12,928 nt of DNA from JBNJEM01 sp051745935 (GTDB lineage Bacteria; Planctomycetota; Planctomycetia; Pirellulales; Pirellulaceae), in assembly GCA_051745935.1 (NCBI GenBank), contig JBNJEM010000156.1, forward strand, positions 1-12,928. The letters are read 5' to 3'. The position numbers were made by a program, and so were the translations under genes. This document shows, one piece after another, positions 1 through 7,761 of this stretch (position 1 is the stretch's first letter; each line of letters starts with the position of its first letter). Below the pieces are notes generated by a model. It was given only the letters and a program-made list of their open reading frames with translations. It did not search any database and was not told where the DNA came from.

Positions 1-1
1 G

Positions 2-847
2 TTCATGACGTTGGATCACGATTTGAAGGTTCGCATGGATTGTTCCAGTCCGGATGCCATGGCGAATCTCGTGAAACTGAAAGGTGACTTTGACGTGGCA
101 TTTGGCAATGATCCAGATGTTGATCGCCACGGCATCGTGACGCCAACCGCGGGCCTGATGAACCCCAATCATTACCTTGCCGTCGCGGTGCGATACCTGT
201 TTTCGCATCGTCGGCAGTGGAGCGGGACGCTGGCCATTGGCAAGACGGCGGTAAGCAGCGGTATCATCGACCGGGTGGCGCGCTCGTTGAATCGGCGCGT
301 ATTTGAAGTCCCGGTTGGCTTCAAATGGTTCGTGGACGGGCTGCTCCAGGGGCGATACGCTTTCGCGGGAGAAGAGAGCGCCGGGGCCAGTTTTTTGCGA
401 CATGACGGCACCACATGGACAACCGATAAGGACGGCATCATTCTCGGTTTGCTCGCCGCCGAAATCACCGCGCGTACGGGACGGGATCCTGGTGAGCATT
501 TCGCCGACATCGCTCGTGAGTTTGGCCAGCCCTACTATCGGCGGATCGATCAACCCGCATCGGCTCGGGAAAAAACGATACTCAAGAACCTGACCGCTAA
601 CATGGTCAGCGCCGCGACACTGGCCGGTGACGCGATTGTGGATAAGTTGACGCGGGCCCCGGGCAATGACGCGGCATTAGGTGGATTAAAAGTCGTGACG
701 AACGCGGGATGGTTCGCCGCGCGTCCCTCGGGAACCGAGGATGTTTACAAAATCTATGCCGAGAGTTTCAGAGGGGAAACCCATCTGCAGAGGATCGTCG
801 ACGAGGCTCGCGAAATCGTCCGCATTGCCCTGCGAGCAGCCGAATGA
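2..847 (+). CDS. pgm: Phosphoglucomutase (alpha-D-glucose phosphate-specific), C-terminal part
   Basis: Interconverts glucose 1-phosphate and glucose 6-phosphate in the cytoplasm, linking glycogen and nucleotide-sugar metabolism with glycolysis. The reading frame is open from base 2, so only the last ~281 residues are present; the phosphoserine loop of the active site lies outside the window to the left. The visible part follows the E. coli Pgm type closely: the Mg-binding loop DPDVDRHG (bases 110-133), MNPNHYLAV, the sugar-binding loop GEESAG (368-385) and the phosphate-binding loop RPSGTED (722-742) in the C-terminal domain. The length from the metal loop to the stop fits the ~546-residue family. 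No truncation or frameshift is visible in this part. No partner gene is close by: the next + strand gene begins ~480 bases downstream and is unrelated, so pgm probably ends its own transcript. Confidence 0.96.
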   Translation, partial: FMTLDHDLKVRMDCSSPDAMANLVKLKGDFDVAFGNDPDVDRHGIVTPTAGLMNPNHYLAVAVRYLFSHRRQWSGTLAIGKTAVSSGIIDRVARSLNRRVFEVPVGFKWFVDGLLQGRYAFAGEESAGASFLRHDGTTWTTDKDGIILGLLAAEITARTGRDPGEHFADIAREFGQPYYRRIDQPASAREKTILKNLTANMVSAATLAGDAIVDKLTRAPGNDAALGGLKVVTNAGWFAARPSGTEDVYKIYAESFRGETHLQRIVDEAREIVRIALRAAE

Positions 848-1326
848 GGATCGGATAATCAATATTTGTTCGCAACGCAATGGCTGTTCGCTTGATTGCG
901 ATAATGAGGATTAGTGGAGTCGGGTGTTTTTTTCTCGCGCGATTCAATCGAGCTTGGGCGAGCAAGCCAGATCTGTTGCACGGACGCGCGTGAGTACGTC
1001 GATTCTCACTGCTGGATAACCTGGACACTGCTGGAGAACGTTGCGGGTTTGGCGGGTAGGGTACGTGTTTGGCACGTATCCGGGGTCGAGAGGGTGAAGC
1101 GTTCCCGGAGACATTTCAGCCCAAGCTCATATTTGGCCACGGCGTCGCGGCGATGCTGGAACGTAATCCAATGCGTTTTGGCGCGCTCGCTGAAGTTGCC
1201 AACGGGTGGGGGGGGCAAGGGTGTTTGGGAACGCGGAAACGGGCAACGTTTGCCGCGGTGTTGTTTCGGGCCGTGATGTGTCCAAATGGAGAACGACGAC
1301 TTTGTGAGGTGGGCGGGCGAACAGTG
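848..1326. other. Gene-free spacer between pgm and the GAF/PP2C-like gene
   Basis: No convincing gene is seen. A perfect 6-bp inverted repeat CGCAAT/ATTGCG (876-881 and 895-900) lies 29 bases after the pgm stop and could be part of its 3' end, but no T-run follows directly; a T7 run stands alone at 927-933. A second perfect 6-bp hairpin, TACGTG/CACGTA with a 5-base loop, lies at 1062-1078. The frame of the downstream gene stays open leftward to a TTG at 1069 inside that hairpin, but the added residues look like non-coding translation. Confidence 0.5.
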
Positions 1327-2871
1327 ATGAGAAACTACCCTGAGTATCCGCGGTTGCATGTGGAAGCGAACAATGGCTCGAATGCCGAGCCTCGGGAGAC
1401 GTGTGGATTGGCGGCTGTCTGCGATGCGTTCGCGGCCTCCACCGGGTGGACGCTGGAATATCGCGATCAAAAGGAAGAACAAGACCCCGTTGATTGGTCA
1501 ATGGTTCTCGGCGACGGAGCCCAAGAGTTCGGGCACCTATTGCTGTTCTCCACGGATTCGAGCGAGACCACGCTCCCTTTGCAACGAGTGGAACCTTTGG
1601 CCCAGGCGGTGGGGCACCTCACCAACGAGTGGCTGAAAGCACAGTCGGCGCTATGGCAACGCGAGGCGGAATTGGCCGCCGGGATTCCAGTTACGTTGCA
1701 GCCGGCGGACCGGCTCAGGCTGGCACGACAGTTGGAATCGGTGCTGCGCGGCGGTGCTGAAGCGGTCGACTGCCATGCGGCGGCACTCTACCTGTTGGAT
1801 GATGCGACCAGTCATTTGAAACTGCGCGCCGCCTGGAAATTGCCGAAAAGTCGCTTCTGGGAGGAACCGCGTCCATTGCGTGGCTCGGTGGCCGACTTGG
1901 AAGCGTTAATTGGCCAGGCCGTGGCTTTGGAAGATACCGCCTTGCTTCCGCACTGGAAAGTTCCCGAGAACTATCCAGCGGCACTTTGCGTGCCGGTTTC
2001 CACGAGTTCCACCCCCTTGGGGACGCTTTGGTTCTTTGCCAACCAAACACGCGACTTCACGCCCGAACAAGTCCACATGGCGGAAATCGTCTCCGGCCGA
2101 TTGGCGGCGGAACTGGAGCGGGAAGTGCTCGCGCGCGACGGCCTGCGAAACCGCGACCCGGACATCAACGGCCAAACGCTGGCTCGGTGGCAGGATGAAA
2201 TGCGACCCCGGATCTCGCCGCTCGTCGACGGCTGGCAAATCGCGGCGGACACCGGGCGGCAGCAAGATCAGGTCAGCGAGCAATTCCACGATTGGTCCAT
2301 TCTGCCCGATGGCCGGATTGCCCTGGCGATTGGCCACGCGGAAGGTCCACCGTGCGACGCGGTACTGACATGCGTGGCACTGCAAGTCGCGTTCAGATCC
2401 CATGCCGCGCACCCCCACGAAGCTCGCCAGATGCTCGAGCACCTCAATGAGTCGCTTTGGACGCATTCGACCGGCAATCGGTTCGCCTCCCTTTTTTATG
2501 CCATGATTGATCCCGATTCCGGCCATATCGAATATAGTTGCGCTGGCCAGACCCACTCATTGCTTTGCGGTGCCGAGGGGATAGACCCGTTGACCGATGA
2601 CAATCCCCAACTGGGACTCGATCCCGACTACCGATATCATCAGGTGGGCCGTACGATGCGAAGCGGAGACTCCCTGGTCGCGTTTAACCGCCGCCATTTG
2701 ACCCCGCTTGATGAAGAGCTTTGCGATCCCGACGAGTGCCGGGTCGCCGAGATGCTCCAAAAGCTCGCCAATGTCTCCGCGAACGAACAAGCTCAAGCGG
2801 TGGCCGATGAGCTGGGCGCCACGAGCCTCCAACAGAAAAGAACGGTTGTTGTCGCCCGACGGACGGTGTAG
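1327..2871 (+). CDS. GAF domain plus degenerate SpoIIE/PP2C-type phosphatase (probable pseudophosphatase)
   Basis: A 514-residue cytoplasmic protein with no signal peptide or membrane segment. An N-terminal region of ~130 residues is followed by a GAF-like domain (about residues 130-265, with AAALYLLDD near 148 and TLWFFANQ at 233) and a C-terminal SpoIIE/RsbU-type PP2C fold (about 305-514). The phosphatase signatures are recognisable but broken: GGDFxDW reads SEQFHDW (317-323, only D322 kept), the GD of the second motif reads GH (H337), TDG reads NRR (454-456), and the terminal DD-x-T reads QKRT (503-506). Loss of most Mn/Mg ligands argues against catalysis; the likely role is a sensor or binding protein in partner-switching signalling, ligand unknown (inference). 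The ATG at 1327 is chosen because upstream in-frame codons give unlikely sequence; AGGTGG at 1307-1312 is a rather distant ribosome site. ATG at 1276 is an alternative. Confidence 0.82.
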   Translation: MRNYPEYPRLHVEANNGSNAEPRETCGLAAVCDAFAASTGWTLEYRDQKEEQDPVDWSMVLGDGAQEFGHLLLFSTDSSETTLPLQRVEPLAQAVGHLTNEWLKAQSALWQREAELAAGIPVTLQPADRLRLARQLESVLRGGAEAVDCHAAALYLLDDATSHLKLRAAWKLPKSRFWEEPRPLRGSVADLEALIGQAVALEDTALLPHWKVPENYPAALCVPVSTSSTPLGTLWFFANQTRDFTPEQVHMAEIVSGRLAAELEREVLARDGLRNRDPDINGQTLARWQDEMRPRISPLVDGWQIAADTGRQQDQVSEQFHDWSILPDGRIALAIGHAEGPPCDAVLTCVALQVAFRSHAAHPHEARQMLEHLNESLWTHSTGNRFASLFYAMIDPDSGHIEYSCAGQTHSLLCGAEGIDPLTDDNPQLGLDPDYRYHQVGRTMRSGDSLVAFNRRHLTPLDEELCDPDECRVAEMLQKLANVSANEQAQAVADELGATSLQQKRTVVVARRTV

Positions 2872-2909
2872 CGAAACGGTATCCAAGGGGCCGCGAACAA
2901 ATTCTTATC

Positions 2910-2927
2910 GCGCCAGGTCCCTGGCGC
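2910..2927 (+). terminator. Perfect hairpin after the GAF/PP2C-like gene
   Basis: GCGCCAG pairs exactly with CTGGCGC around a GTCC loop, 38 bases after the stop codon. The stem is strong, but it is followed by C and G instead of T, so it is not a textbook intrinsic terminator. It may protect the mRNA 3' end or act with Rho. Confidence 0.35.
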
Positions 2928-3364
2928 CCCCGGTGGGCCTATTGTGGCACCAGGAACACCGCTGGTAATCCTCACGGCGCGGGTTGGAAGGTCTTCGCCT
3001 TCGGGAGCGAGGCGGCGCGGCAAATGCGCAAAACCCAGCCACGCCAGTCTGCCCAGTTTTCGGGGGGGGCATCAGCCCACGCTGCCCCCTCTCAAATGAC
3101 ACGGCACGAATAGACCATGGGCAAGCGGGCCATCGATCCACGCTGGAAGGCTGGGCCCTTTACTCTTCCGGCCGTCCCTCTCTCGCCCCCCGCCTCGCAC
3201 GAACCAGCTTGCCATAACCTACCGCCCCCCACGAATCGGGGGCGATGTTTGATGGCGCCCGCTCCCTCCAATCCTTGCCCACGAGTGGCCTCGCGGCCCC
3301 CGCCCGTGGTGGCCGCCGCGGCCGCAATACCGGAAAAACCCGCAAAATCCGGGAACTTTTCCAG

Positions 3365-3392
3365 GTCTAATCGCGTCTAATAGAGACATTAG
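3365..3392 (+). promoter_or_regulatory. Repeat cluster upstream of the XRE-type gene (candidate operator)
   Basis: GTCTAAT occurs at 3365-3371 and again at 3375-3381, start to start 10 bases, about one helical turn. The second copy also forms CTAAT/ATTAG (3377-3381 and 3388-3392), an inverted repeat around six bases. The cluster ends 34 bases before the start of a helix-turn-helix gene. Direct or inverted repeats in this position often bind the gene's own product; autoregulation is inferred, not shown. Confidence 0.35.
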
Positions 3393-3426
3393 TTGGTACG
3401 CGAACTGGAACAGGCAGAGGAGAGCA

Positions 3427-3990
3427 ATGATGGCAAGTGTTGACCATTTGACCATGCCAAGCGACGCGGTGGCATTGGGTCCGGAAGCTAAAGAGGCGCC
3501 GCCCCCGGAGGATACCGACGCCGGGCAAGAACCGCGATGGCATCGAATTCGAACGGTGCGGCTACAGCAGGGGATGTCGTTACGCAGTGTTGCTCGGCAT
3601 TCAGGGGTCGAAGTGCGGCAGCTCCGCATCCAGGAACAAGAGTCGGCGGATTTGCGGCTCAGTGATCTCCACAAGTGGCGGAAGGCACTGGACACGCCGC
3701 TTTCGGAACTTCTCGTGGAGCCTGAATCATCGCTCTCTTGTCCCATCATGGAACGGGCCCGGCTGATCCGGTTGATGAAAACAGCCACGGCCATTCGCGA
3801 CCAGGCCGAGTCGGTGGAAACGAAGCGAATGGCTCAAATGCTCACCGAACAGCTCACCGAAATCATGCCGGAGCTGGCCAACGTGAATCCATGGCACGAA
3901 TACGGGCAGCCTCGCAGCTCGGACGAATATGGGCGTATTGTGGAGCGCACGATCGCCGACGATGTATTCCACAACCCCCCGTGCGATTAG
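3427..3990 (+). CDS. XRE-type helix-turn-helix protein
   Basis: A 187-residue soluble protein. Residues 1-37 are an acidic, proline-rich, probably disordered tail. Residues about 38-96 form a Cro/C1-type helix-turn-helix: a first helix with IRTVRLQQG, then MSLRSVARHSGV (50-61), the presumed recognition helix VRQLRIQEQ (63-71), and a closing LHKWRKALDTPLSELL (81-96). Residues 105-150 are helical and charged and could mediate dimerisation. The C-terminus (about 155-183) contains YGRIVERTIADDVF and matches no motif I can name. The start is well supported by AGAGGAGAG at 3416-3424; ATG at 3430 would be equally spaced. It probably binds DNA and may regulate itself through the repeats upstream; its targets cannot be read from the sequence. 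It stands alone and converges with pheT. Confidence 0.85.
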   Translation: MMASVDHLTMPSDAVALGPEAKEAPPPEDTDAGQEPRWHRIRTVRLQQGMSLRSVARHSGVEVRQLRIQEQESADLRLSDLHKWRKALDTPLSELLVEPESSLSCPIMERARLIRLMKTATAIRDQAESVETKRMAQMLTEQLTEIMPELANVNPWHEYGQPRSSDEYGRIVERTIADDVFHNPPCD

Positions 3991-4040
3991 CGCGCCGTCA
4001 ATCGCCGGGATGGAGACCCCATAACAAAACCCTGCCGATG

Positions 4041-4180
4041 GCCCGTAATTAAAGGGGTTTTGGAAGCGAGAGCTCGGTTTTTTTACGGGCTGTAAAACAC
4101 CGATGGCAGCCCCATACGCCGCGGGCCAACGGCTTTTTTTAGCAGAGACGCGGAACTCAGGCACTCAGTCCGCCGCGTCT
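4041..4180. terminator. Convergent-end region with inverted repeats and T-tracts
   Basis: This lies between the ends of the XRE-type gene (+) and pheT (-). Three elements are seen. GCCCGTAA (4041-4048) is the exact inverse of TTACGGGC (4083-4090), and the pairing may continue into AAA/TTT after two mismatches; the inner part holds a T7 run (4078-4084). GCCG/CGGC (4118-4121 and 4130-4133) is followed at once by T7 (4134-4140), the best intrinsic-terminator shape for the + strand although the stem is short. AGACGCGG/CCGCGTCT (4146-4153 and 4173-4180) is an 8-bp stem 15 bases beyond the pheT stop on the - strand. Together they probably end both transcripts. Confidence 0.45.
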
Positions 4181-4195
4181 TTCTGGTCCGAACGG

Positions 4196-6214
4196 CTAGG
4201 CGTTGAGCAGCGTGGCGTGATGTTGCTGGGCGCAGGCGGAAACGACCTTGTCACGAATCTCGTCGGCTTGCTCATTGGTCAAGGTCTGCTCTGGTGAGCG
4301 GAGTGTGATGGAGAAGAAGAGGCGTTTTTTACCCGCGCCATCTTTGTTCGGGTCGCGGTAAACTTCCTGAAACCGCAGCGTTTCCAGCAGTGGGCCCGCA
4401 GCTTGGGCCACCGTGCTTTTGAGCGTGGCCCAATTAACGCTTTCATCAACCACCAAGTTCAGATCTCGAGCGATGGGGGGGTATTCGCTGAGCGGTTGTT
4501 GTTGCGGCACCAGATTGGCGGCCGAAGCGAGCACGCTCAGATCGAGCTCGGCGACGGTCGCCTCCGTCTTCAAACCAAACTGTTTCAGTTCTTTTGAGCT
4601 CACCAAGCCCAGGTATCCGAGCACCTGTTCTCCCAATTCCAGGCGGCACTGTTGCACGGGATCGAGCAGTGGTAGTTCGCACTGCTGGACGACCAGTGGC
4701 GTGTCGATGTGCAACAATTCCAGGCAGGATTCCACGACCCCCTTGAGAAAAAAGAAGTCCCGTCCCGAGACGATTCCCAGCATCCATGGCTCTTGGGGAA
4801 GGCCGCTGGGCCGCGGCAGATAGACGTGGGCTGTTTCGAAGAGTTCGCCGGCATCGTTTCCCATTGACTCGTTGATGCGACGCGCTTCCAGCAGGCTGGG
4901 AATCAGGCTTTTGCGCAGGCGATCAGCCCCTTTGAGCATCGGCGTTCGGCAGCGCAGTGGTTCGGCGTCACTCCAAGGACTGAACGCTCGCGTCCACTTT
5001 TCCGGCACCACGCTGACCGTCATGGCTTCATCGATTCCAGCGGCGGTCACGCCGCGACGAAGTGTCTCCAGCACGCGATCGTCATCGGTCCGCTGAGACG
5101 GTGCCATGGGCACGCTGACGTCTTCCGGGATTTCATCATAGCCATGGATCCGCGCCACTTCCTCCACGAGATCCACTTCGCGAGCGAGGTCGCGACGCCA
5201 GCTCGGTGGTATCACCTCGATCCGGTCCTCGGTTTGCCCGACTTCCTCATTGCCCAACGCGGTCAGTATGCGTCGCACCTCCTCAAGCGGAACGTCAATG
5301 CCGAGGATGCGCGGCAATTGATGCAATCGCAGCGTGATGGGCGCGCGTTGTTGATGCGGCGCGCCGATGTCCATGATGCCGGGCGCCAATTGGCCGCCAG
5401 CCAACTCGAGAATCAACTCGCAGCACCGGCGGCTGGCCCACTCGACCCGGACCGGGTCGACCCCCCGCTCGAAACGATACGAGGATGGGCTGTGGAGCCC
5501 GAGCTGACGGGCGGTATTGCGAATCGACAACGGCGCGAACTCCGCCGACTCGATCAGAAGATCCGTGGTTTCGTCATGAATCTCGGATTCCACCCCGCCC
5601 ATGACGCCGCCCAGGGCCACCGGGCGACCCCCGTCGGCAATCACGCACATGCTTGGATCCAGGGTATACATCCGGTGGTCGATCGCCTCGAACTGCTCTC
5701 CATCCCGAGCCTCGCGCACGATGATCTCCGGGCCTTGCAGCAAGTTGAGGTCAAATACGTGCAGGGGTTGACCGCACTCCATCAACACGTAGTTGCTGAT
5801 GTCCACGACATTGTTCACGGAGTTCAGACCGACCGTTCGCAGCCGGCTGACCAACCACGGCGGACTCGGTCCAATCTTCACGCCACGAATGACACGGGCC
5901 GTGTAACGATAACACATCCGCGGACACTCAACCGTCACGTTGGTCAGGCGGGACACCTCCTTCCCACCGACCGGCGGTTGAGCGTCGGGCTCCGTGAGAG
6001 GCTGCTCCCACAGCACGCTGATTTCCCGGGCCACGCCAAGATGTCCCAGGCAATCCGGCCGGTTACTGGTTACCTCCAGATCGATGGCCAGATCATCGTC
6101 GACGGTCTTGGTCGATTCATGGTTGAGGCCTGCCATGGCCAGCCGCTGTTCCAGCTCGGCCACATCCATCTTCAGCGGAACATACGCCGCGAGCCAATTC
6201 CAGGAGACTATCAT
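4196..6214 (-). CDS. pheT: Phenylalanyl-tRNA synthetase beta subunit, short form without the EMAP-II-like domain
   Basis: Beta subunit of the alpha2-beta2 enzyme that charges tRNA-Phe; it provides tRNA binding and editing of mischarged Tyr. It has 672 residues against ~795 in E. coli. Order: B1 start (MIVSWNWLAAYVPL), then directly AIDLEVTSNRPDCLG (43-57); the ~115-residue tRNA-binding OB insert normally found between these is absent. B3/B4 spans about 100-280 (SVNNVVDISNYV, LGGVMGG), and B5 about 290-360 with the metal-binding positions D342, D348, E351 and E352. A catalytic-like core without catalytic motifs (about 375-565) and the ferredoxin-fold anticodon-binding domain (577-671, YPPIARDLNLVV) follow. 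The start is set by homology; 25 further upstream codons are open but unlike PheT. GAGG lies 12 bases upstream, a weak ribosome site. pheS lies 193 bases before it, and the gene probably closes the thrS-to-pheT unit. Confidence 0.96.
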   Translation of the reverse strand: MIVSWNWLAAYVPLKMDVAELEQRLAMAGLNHESTKTVDDDLAIDLEVTSNRPDCLGHLGVAREISVLWEQPLTEPDAQPPVGGKEVSRLTNVTVECPRMCYRYTARVIRGVKIGPSPPWLVSRLRTVGLNSVNNVVDISNYVLMECGQPLHVFDLNLLQGPEIIVREARDGEQFEAIDHRMYTLDPSMCVIADGGRPVALGGVMGGVESEIHDETTDLLIESAEFAPLSIRNTARQLGLHSPSSYRFERGVDPVRVEWASRRCCELILELAGGQLAPGIMDIGAPHQQRAPITLRLHQLPRILGIDVPLEEVRRILTALGNEEVGQTEDRIEVIPPSWRRDLAREVDLVEEVARIHGYDEIPEDVSVPMAPSQRTDDDRVLETLRRGVTAAGIDEAMTVSVVPEKWTRAFSPWSDAEPLRCRTPMLKGADRLRKSLIPSLLEARRINESMGNDAGELFETAHVYLPRPSGLPQEPWMLGIVSGRDFFFLKGVVESCLELLHIDTPLVVQQCELPLLDPVQQCRLELGEQVLGYLGLVSSKELKQFGLKTEATVAELDLSVLASAANLVPQQQPLSEYPPIARDLNLVVDESVNWATLKSTVAQAAGPLLETLRFQEVYRDPNKDGAGKKRLFFSITLRSPEQTLTNEQADEIRDKVVSACAQQHHATLLNA

Positions 6215-6407
6215 TGCGTGACTCAACCTCGTTCTATTCGATAAACCGTGGATGGAGAACAATCGCGGGCCGCGTTTTCTCACCCGCAAACAGTGCGCAT
6301 TGGCTTTTTCCGTTCAAAGGGGGACCGCCCAAATACCTGGATGAAAGCGGCAAGCACCGGGAGCGGGGTGGCGAGTGGAGGCGGGTCGTCGCCGCGCGCC
6401 ATGTCAT
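6215..6407 (-). other. pheS-pheT spacer
   Basis: The two subunits of one enzyme are usually overlapping or a few bases apart; here 193 bases separate them. No gene, clear promoter or strong hairpin was recognised in it. Confidence 0.5.
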
Positions 6408-7430
6408 TCAAAACTGGCGGAGAAATCGAACGTCATTCTTGAACAGATCGCGAATGTCGGTAATGTTGTGACGCCGCATGCACAGCCGCTCGATGCCCAG
6501 CCCGAAAGCGAATCCAGTCACCTGTTCGGGATCATACCCCACGGCCCGCAACACGTTCGGGTCAACCATTCCCGCTCCCCCAAACTCAATCCATTGATCA
6601 TTCCAGCCAAAATCCGCTTCCACGCTCGGTTCGGTGAACGGAAAGAACGACGGCCTGAACCGAATGTGCACGTCACTTCCCAGATAGCTCGCGACAAACA
6701 TTCGTAACACGCTCTTTAGATCCGCCATGGTCACTCGCGTGTCAACCAGCAGCCCTTCCATTTGATAAAACATGGGATAGTGCGTCGCGTCGGGAGTATC
6801 CGGGCGATAGACTCGCCCCAGCGAAATCACGCGCACCGGGGGCGGAGTCCGTTCCATGACGCGAATTTGTACCGTGCTCGTTTGGCTGCGAAGCAGTAAA
6901 GCGCCTCCCTCCGTTCCCACCCTCGGCAGATAGAAATTGTCCAGCGGATCGCGCGCGGGATGCTCGAGCGGGATGTTCAAGGCCTCGAAGTTATGCCATT
7001 CATCCTCGATTTCCGGACCATCGGCCACCGAAAAGCCCAGCCGCCCCATGATCCCCTTCAACTCTTCGATCGTTTGGGTAATCGGATGCAAATGTCCCCA
7101 GTGCAAAGGGTGTCCGGGCAGCGTCGGATCGAATTGCCGCGCCTCGCTCGCGCCGCCACCCGCGCCGGCGCCTTCCAGTCGCTCTTGCGCCGCCGTGAAC
7201 GCCTGCTCGATCCGCGTCTTGACTTCGTTCAGCCGTTTGCCAGCCGACGGCCGCTCAGCCGGCTCGACCGCGCCAATGTTCTTCTGAACGGCTTTCAAGC
7301 GTCCTTTCTTGGCTCCCAGATACTCGACGCGAGCAGCCTCCAGATCGGACCTGTCCTTCGCCGCGTCAAAGGCACCGGTCGCCGAAGCGGCCAGCTGTTC
7401 CAGCTCCTCAATGAACTCGGCCAATGCCAT
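6408..7430 (-). CDS. pheS: Phenylalanyl-tRNA synthetase alpha subunit
   Basis: Catalytic subunit of the class II synthetase that activates phenylalanine and transfers it to tRNA-Phe in complex with PheT. It has 340 residues, close to the E. coli length (~327). Residues 1-90 form the N-terminal coiled-coil arm that contacts tRNA, ending in a Gly/Ala-rich linker (87-95). The catalytic part follows: GHPLHWGHLHPITQT (106-120), HNFEALNIPLEHPARDPLDN (146-165), motif 2 with GRVYRPDTPDATHYPMFYQ (205-223), and motif 3 GFAFGLGIERLCM (306-318). A308 matches the alanine of the Phe-specificity pocket (Ala294 in E. coli). The C-terminus NDVRFLRQF is typical. The ATG at 7430 has GGTGGAG immediately upstream (7433-7439). 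It precedes pheT on the same strand. No Phe-rich leader peptide of the E. coli pheST attenuator type is evident. Confidence 0.97.
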   Translation of the reverse strand: MALAEFIEELEQLAASATGAFDAAKDRSDLEAARVEYLGAKKGRLKAVQKNIGAVEPAERPSAGKRLNEVKTRIEQAFTAAQERLEGAGAGGGASEARQFDPTLPGHPLHWGHLHPITQTIEELKGIMGRLGFSVADGPEIEDEWHNFEALNIPLEHPARDPLDNFYLPRVGTEGGALLLRSQTSTVQIRVMERTPPPVRVISLGRVYRPDTPDATHYPMFYQMEGLLVDTRVTMADLKSVLRMFVASYLGSDVHIRFRPSFFPFTEPSVEADFGWNDQWIEFGGAGMVDPNVLRAVGYDPEQVTGFAFGLGIERLCMRRHNITDIRDLFKNDVRFLRQF

Positions 7431-7761
7431 GGCTCCACCCTATGAAAGCGAAAAGTAACGTATTTCAGGCGGTCGGATTTGTCCGAATGGAAAGCGGCCC
7501 GACGCAAGCCGTCCTCCCGTTGGTCGGACTCGCGACGGACAACGTCATCCGCGACCGGTATAACGGTTTGGCCATCTGGAGCGGAACACCAGCGTCCTGG
7601 CCGCACACGGGCCGTAACGCGCTCTTCGCCCCCCTCGTGACCCGACACCGGCACTCATCCCCGTAGGTTGAAGTGTTGAACGCCGCGAACCACCAGGAGA
7701 CTACAATCGGCCGCCCGCCTTCCCAAGAGCCGGGTTCCCCCGCGGGCTCGACAGGGGATCG
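7431..7761 (-). other. rplT-pheS spacer
   Basis: 331 bases without a convincing gene. On the - strand, a stem GAGCC/GGCTC (7727-7731 with 7745-7749) lies 12 bases after the rplT stop and may end or stabilise the rplT message; no T-run follows. A perfect 5-bp hairpin TCGGA/TCCGA with a 4-base loop sits at 7473-7486, ~43 bases before pheS. TTATAC-like bases exist on the - strand near 7560 but lack a credible -35 box, so no promoter is called. Confidence 0.45.

Larger units (their letters stand above)
2872..3426. other. Gene-free GC-rich spacer with hairpins
   Basis: About 555 bases with no convincing gene on either strand. Contents seen: a perfect 7-bp hairpin just after the upstream stop (2910-2927), a 5-bp hairpin GAAGG/CCTTC (2987-3002), a C-rich/G-rich 7-bp hairpin CGCCCCC/GGGGGCG (3223-3229 with 3238-3244), a short palindromic GGCCGC/GCGGCC patch near 3310-3322, and a repeat cluster close to the next gene (3365-3392). 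The short open frames here are GC-driven and have no recognisable protein sequence. Confidence 0.5.

Noticed and set aside
1069..1326. N-terminal extension of the GAF/PP2C-like protein by 86 codons from a TTG
   Set aside because: The TTG lies inside a hairpin with no ribosome site, and the added residues have no family resemblance. The internal ATGs (1153, 1276) cannot be fully excluded.
1006..1482. - strand open frame of 158 codons upstream of and over the GAF/PP2C-like gene
   Set aside because: Proline- and arginine-rich translation without motifs, overlapping the real gene on the other strand.
5144..6244. Long + strand open frame of 366 codons opposite pheT
   Set aside because: It lies antisense to the well-supported PheT coding sequence, and its translation has no recognisable domain; long antisense frames are common in GC-rich genes.
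6215..6289. N-terminal extension of pheT by 25 codons
   Set aside because: The PheT family begins at MIVSWNWL; the extra residues are basic and unrelated, so the start at 6214 is preferred.
7431..7654. Possible Phe attenuator leader peptide before pheS
   Set aside because: Only two Phe codons occur close together (TFRFH near 7450), and no terminator with T-run follows, so the E. coli pheL-type control is not supported.
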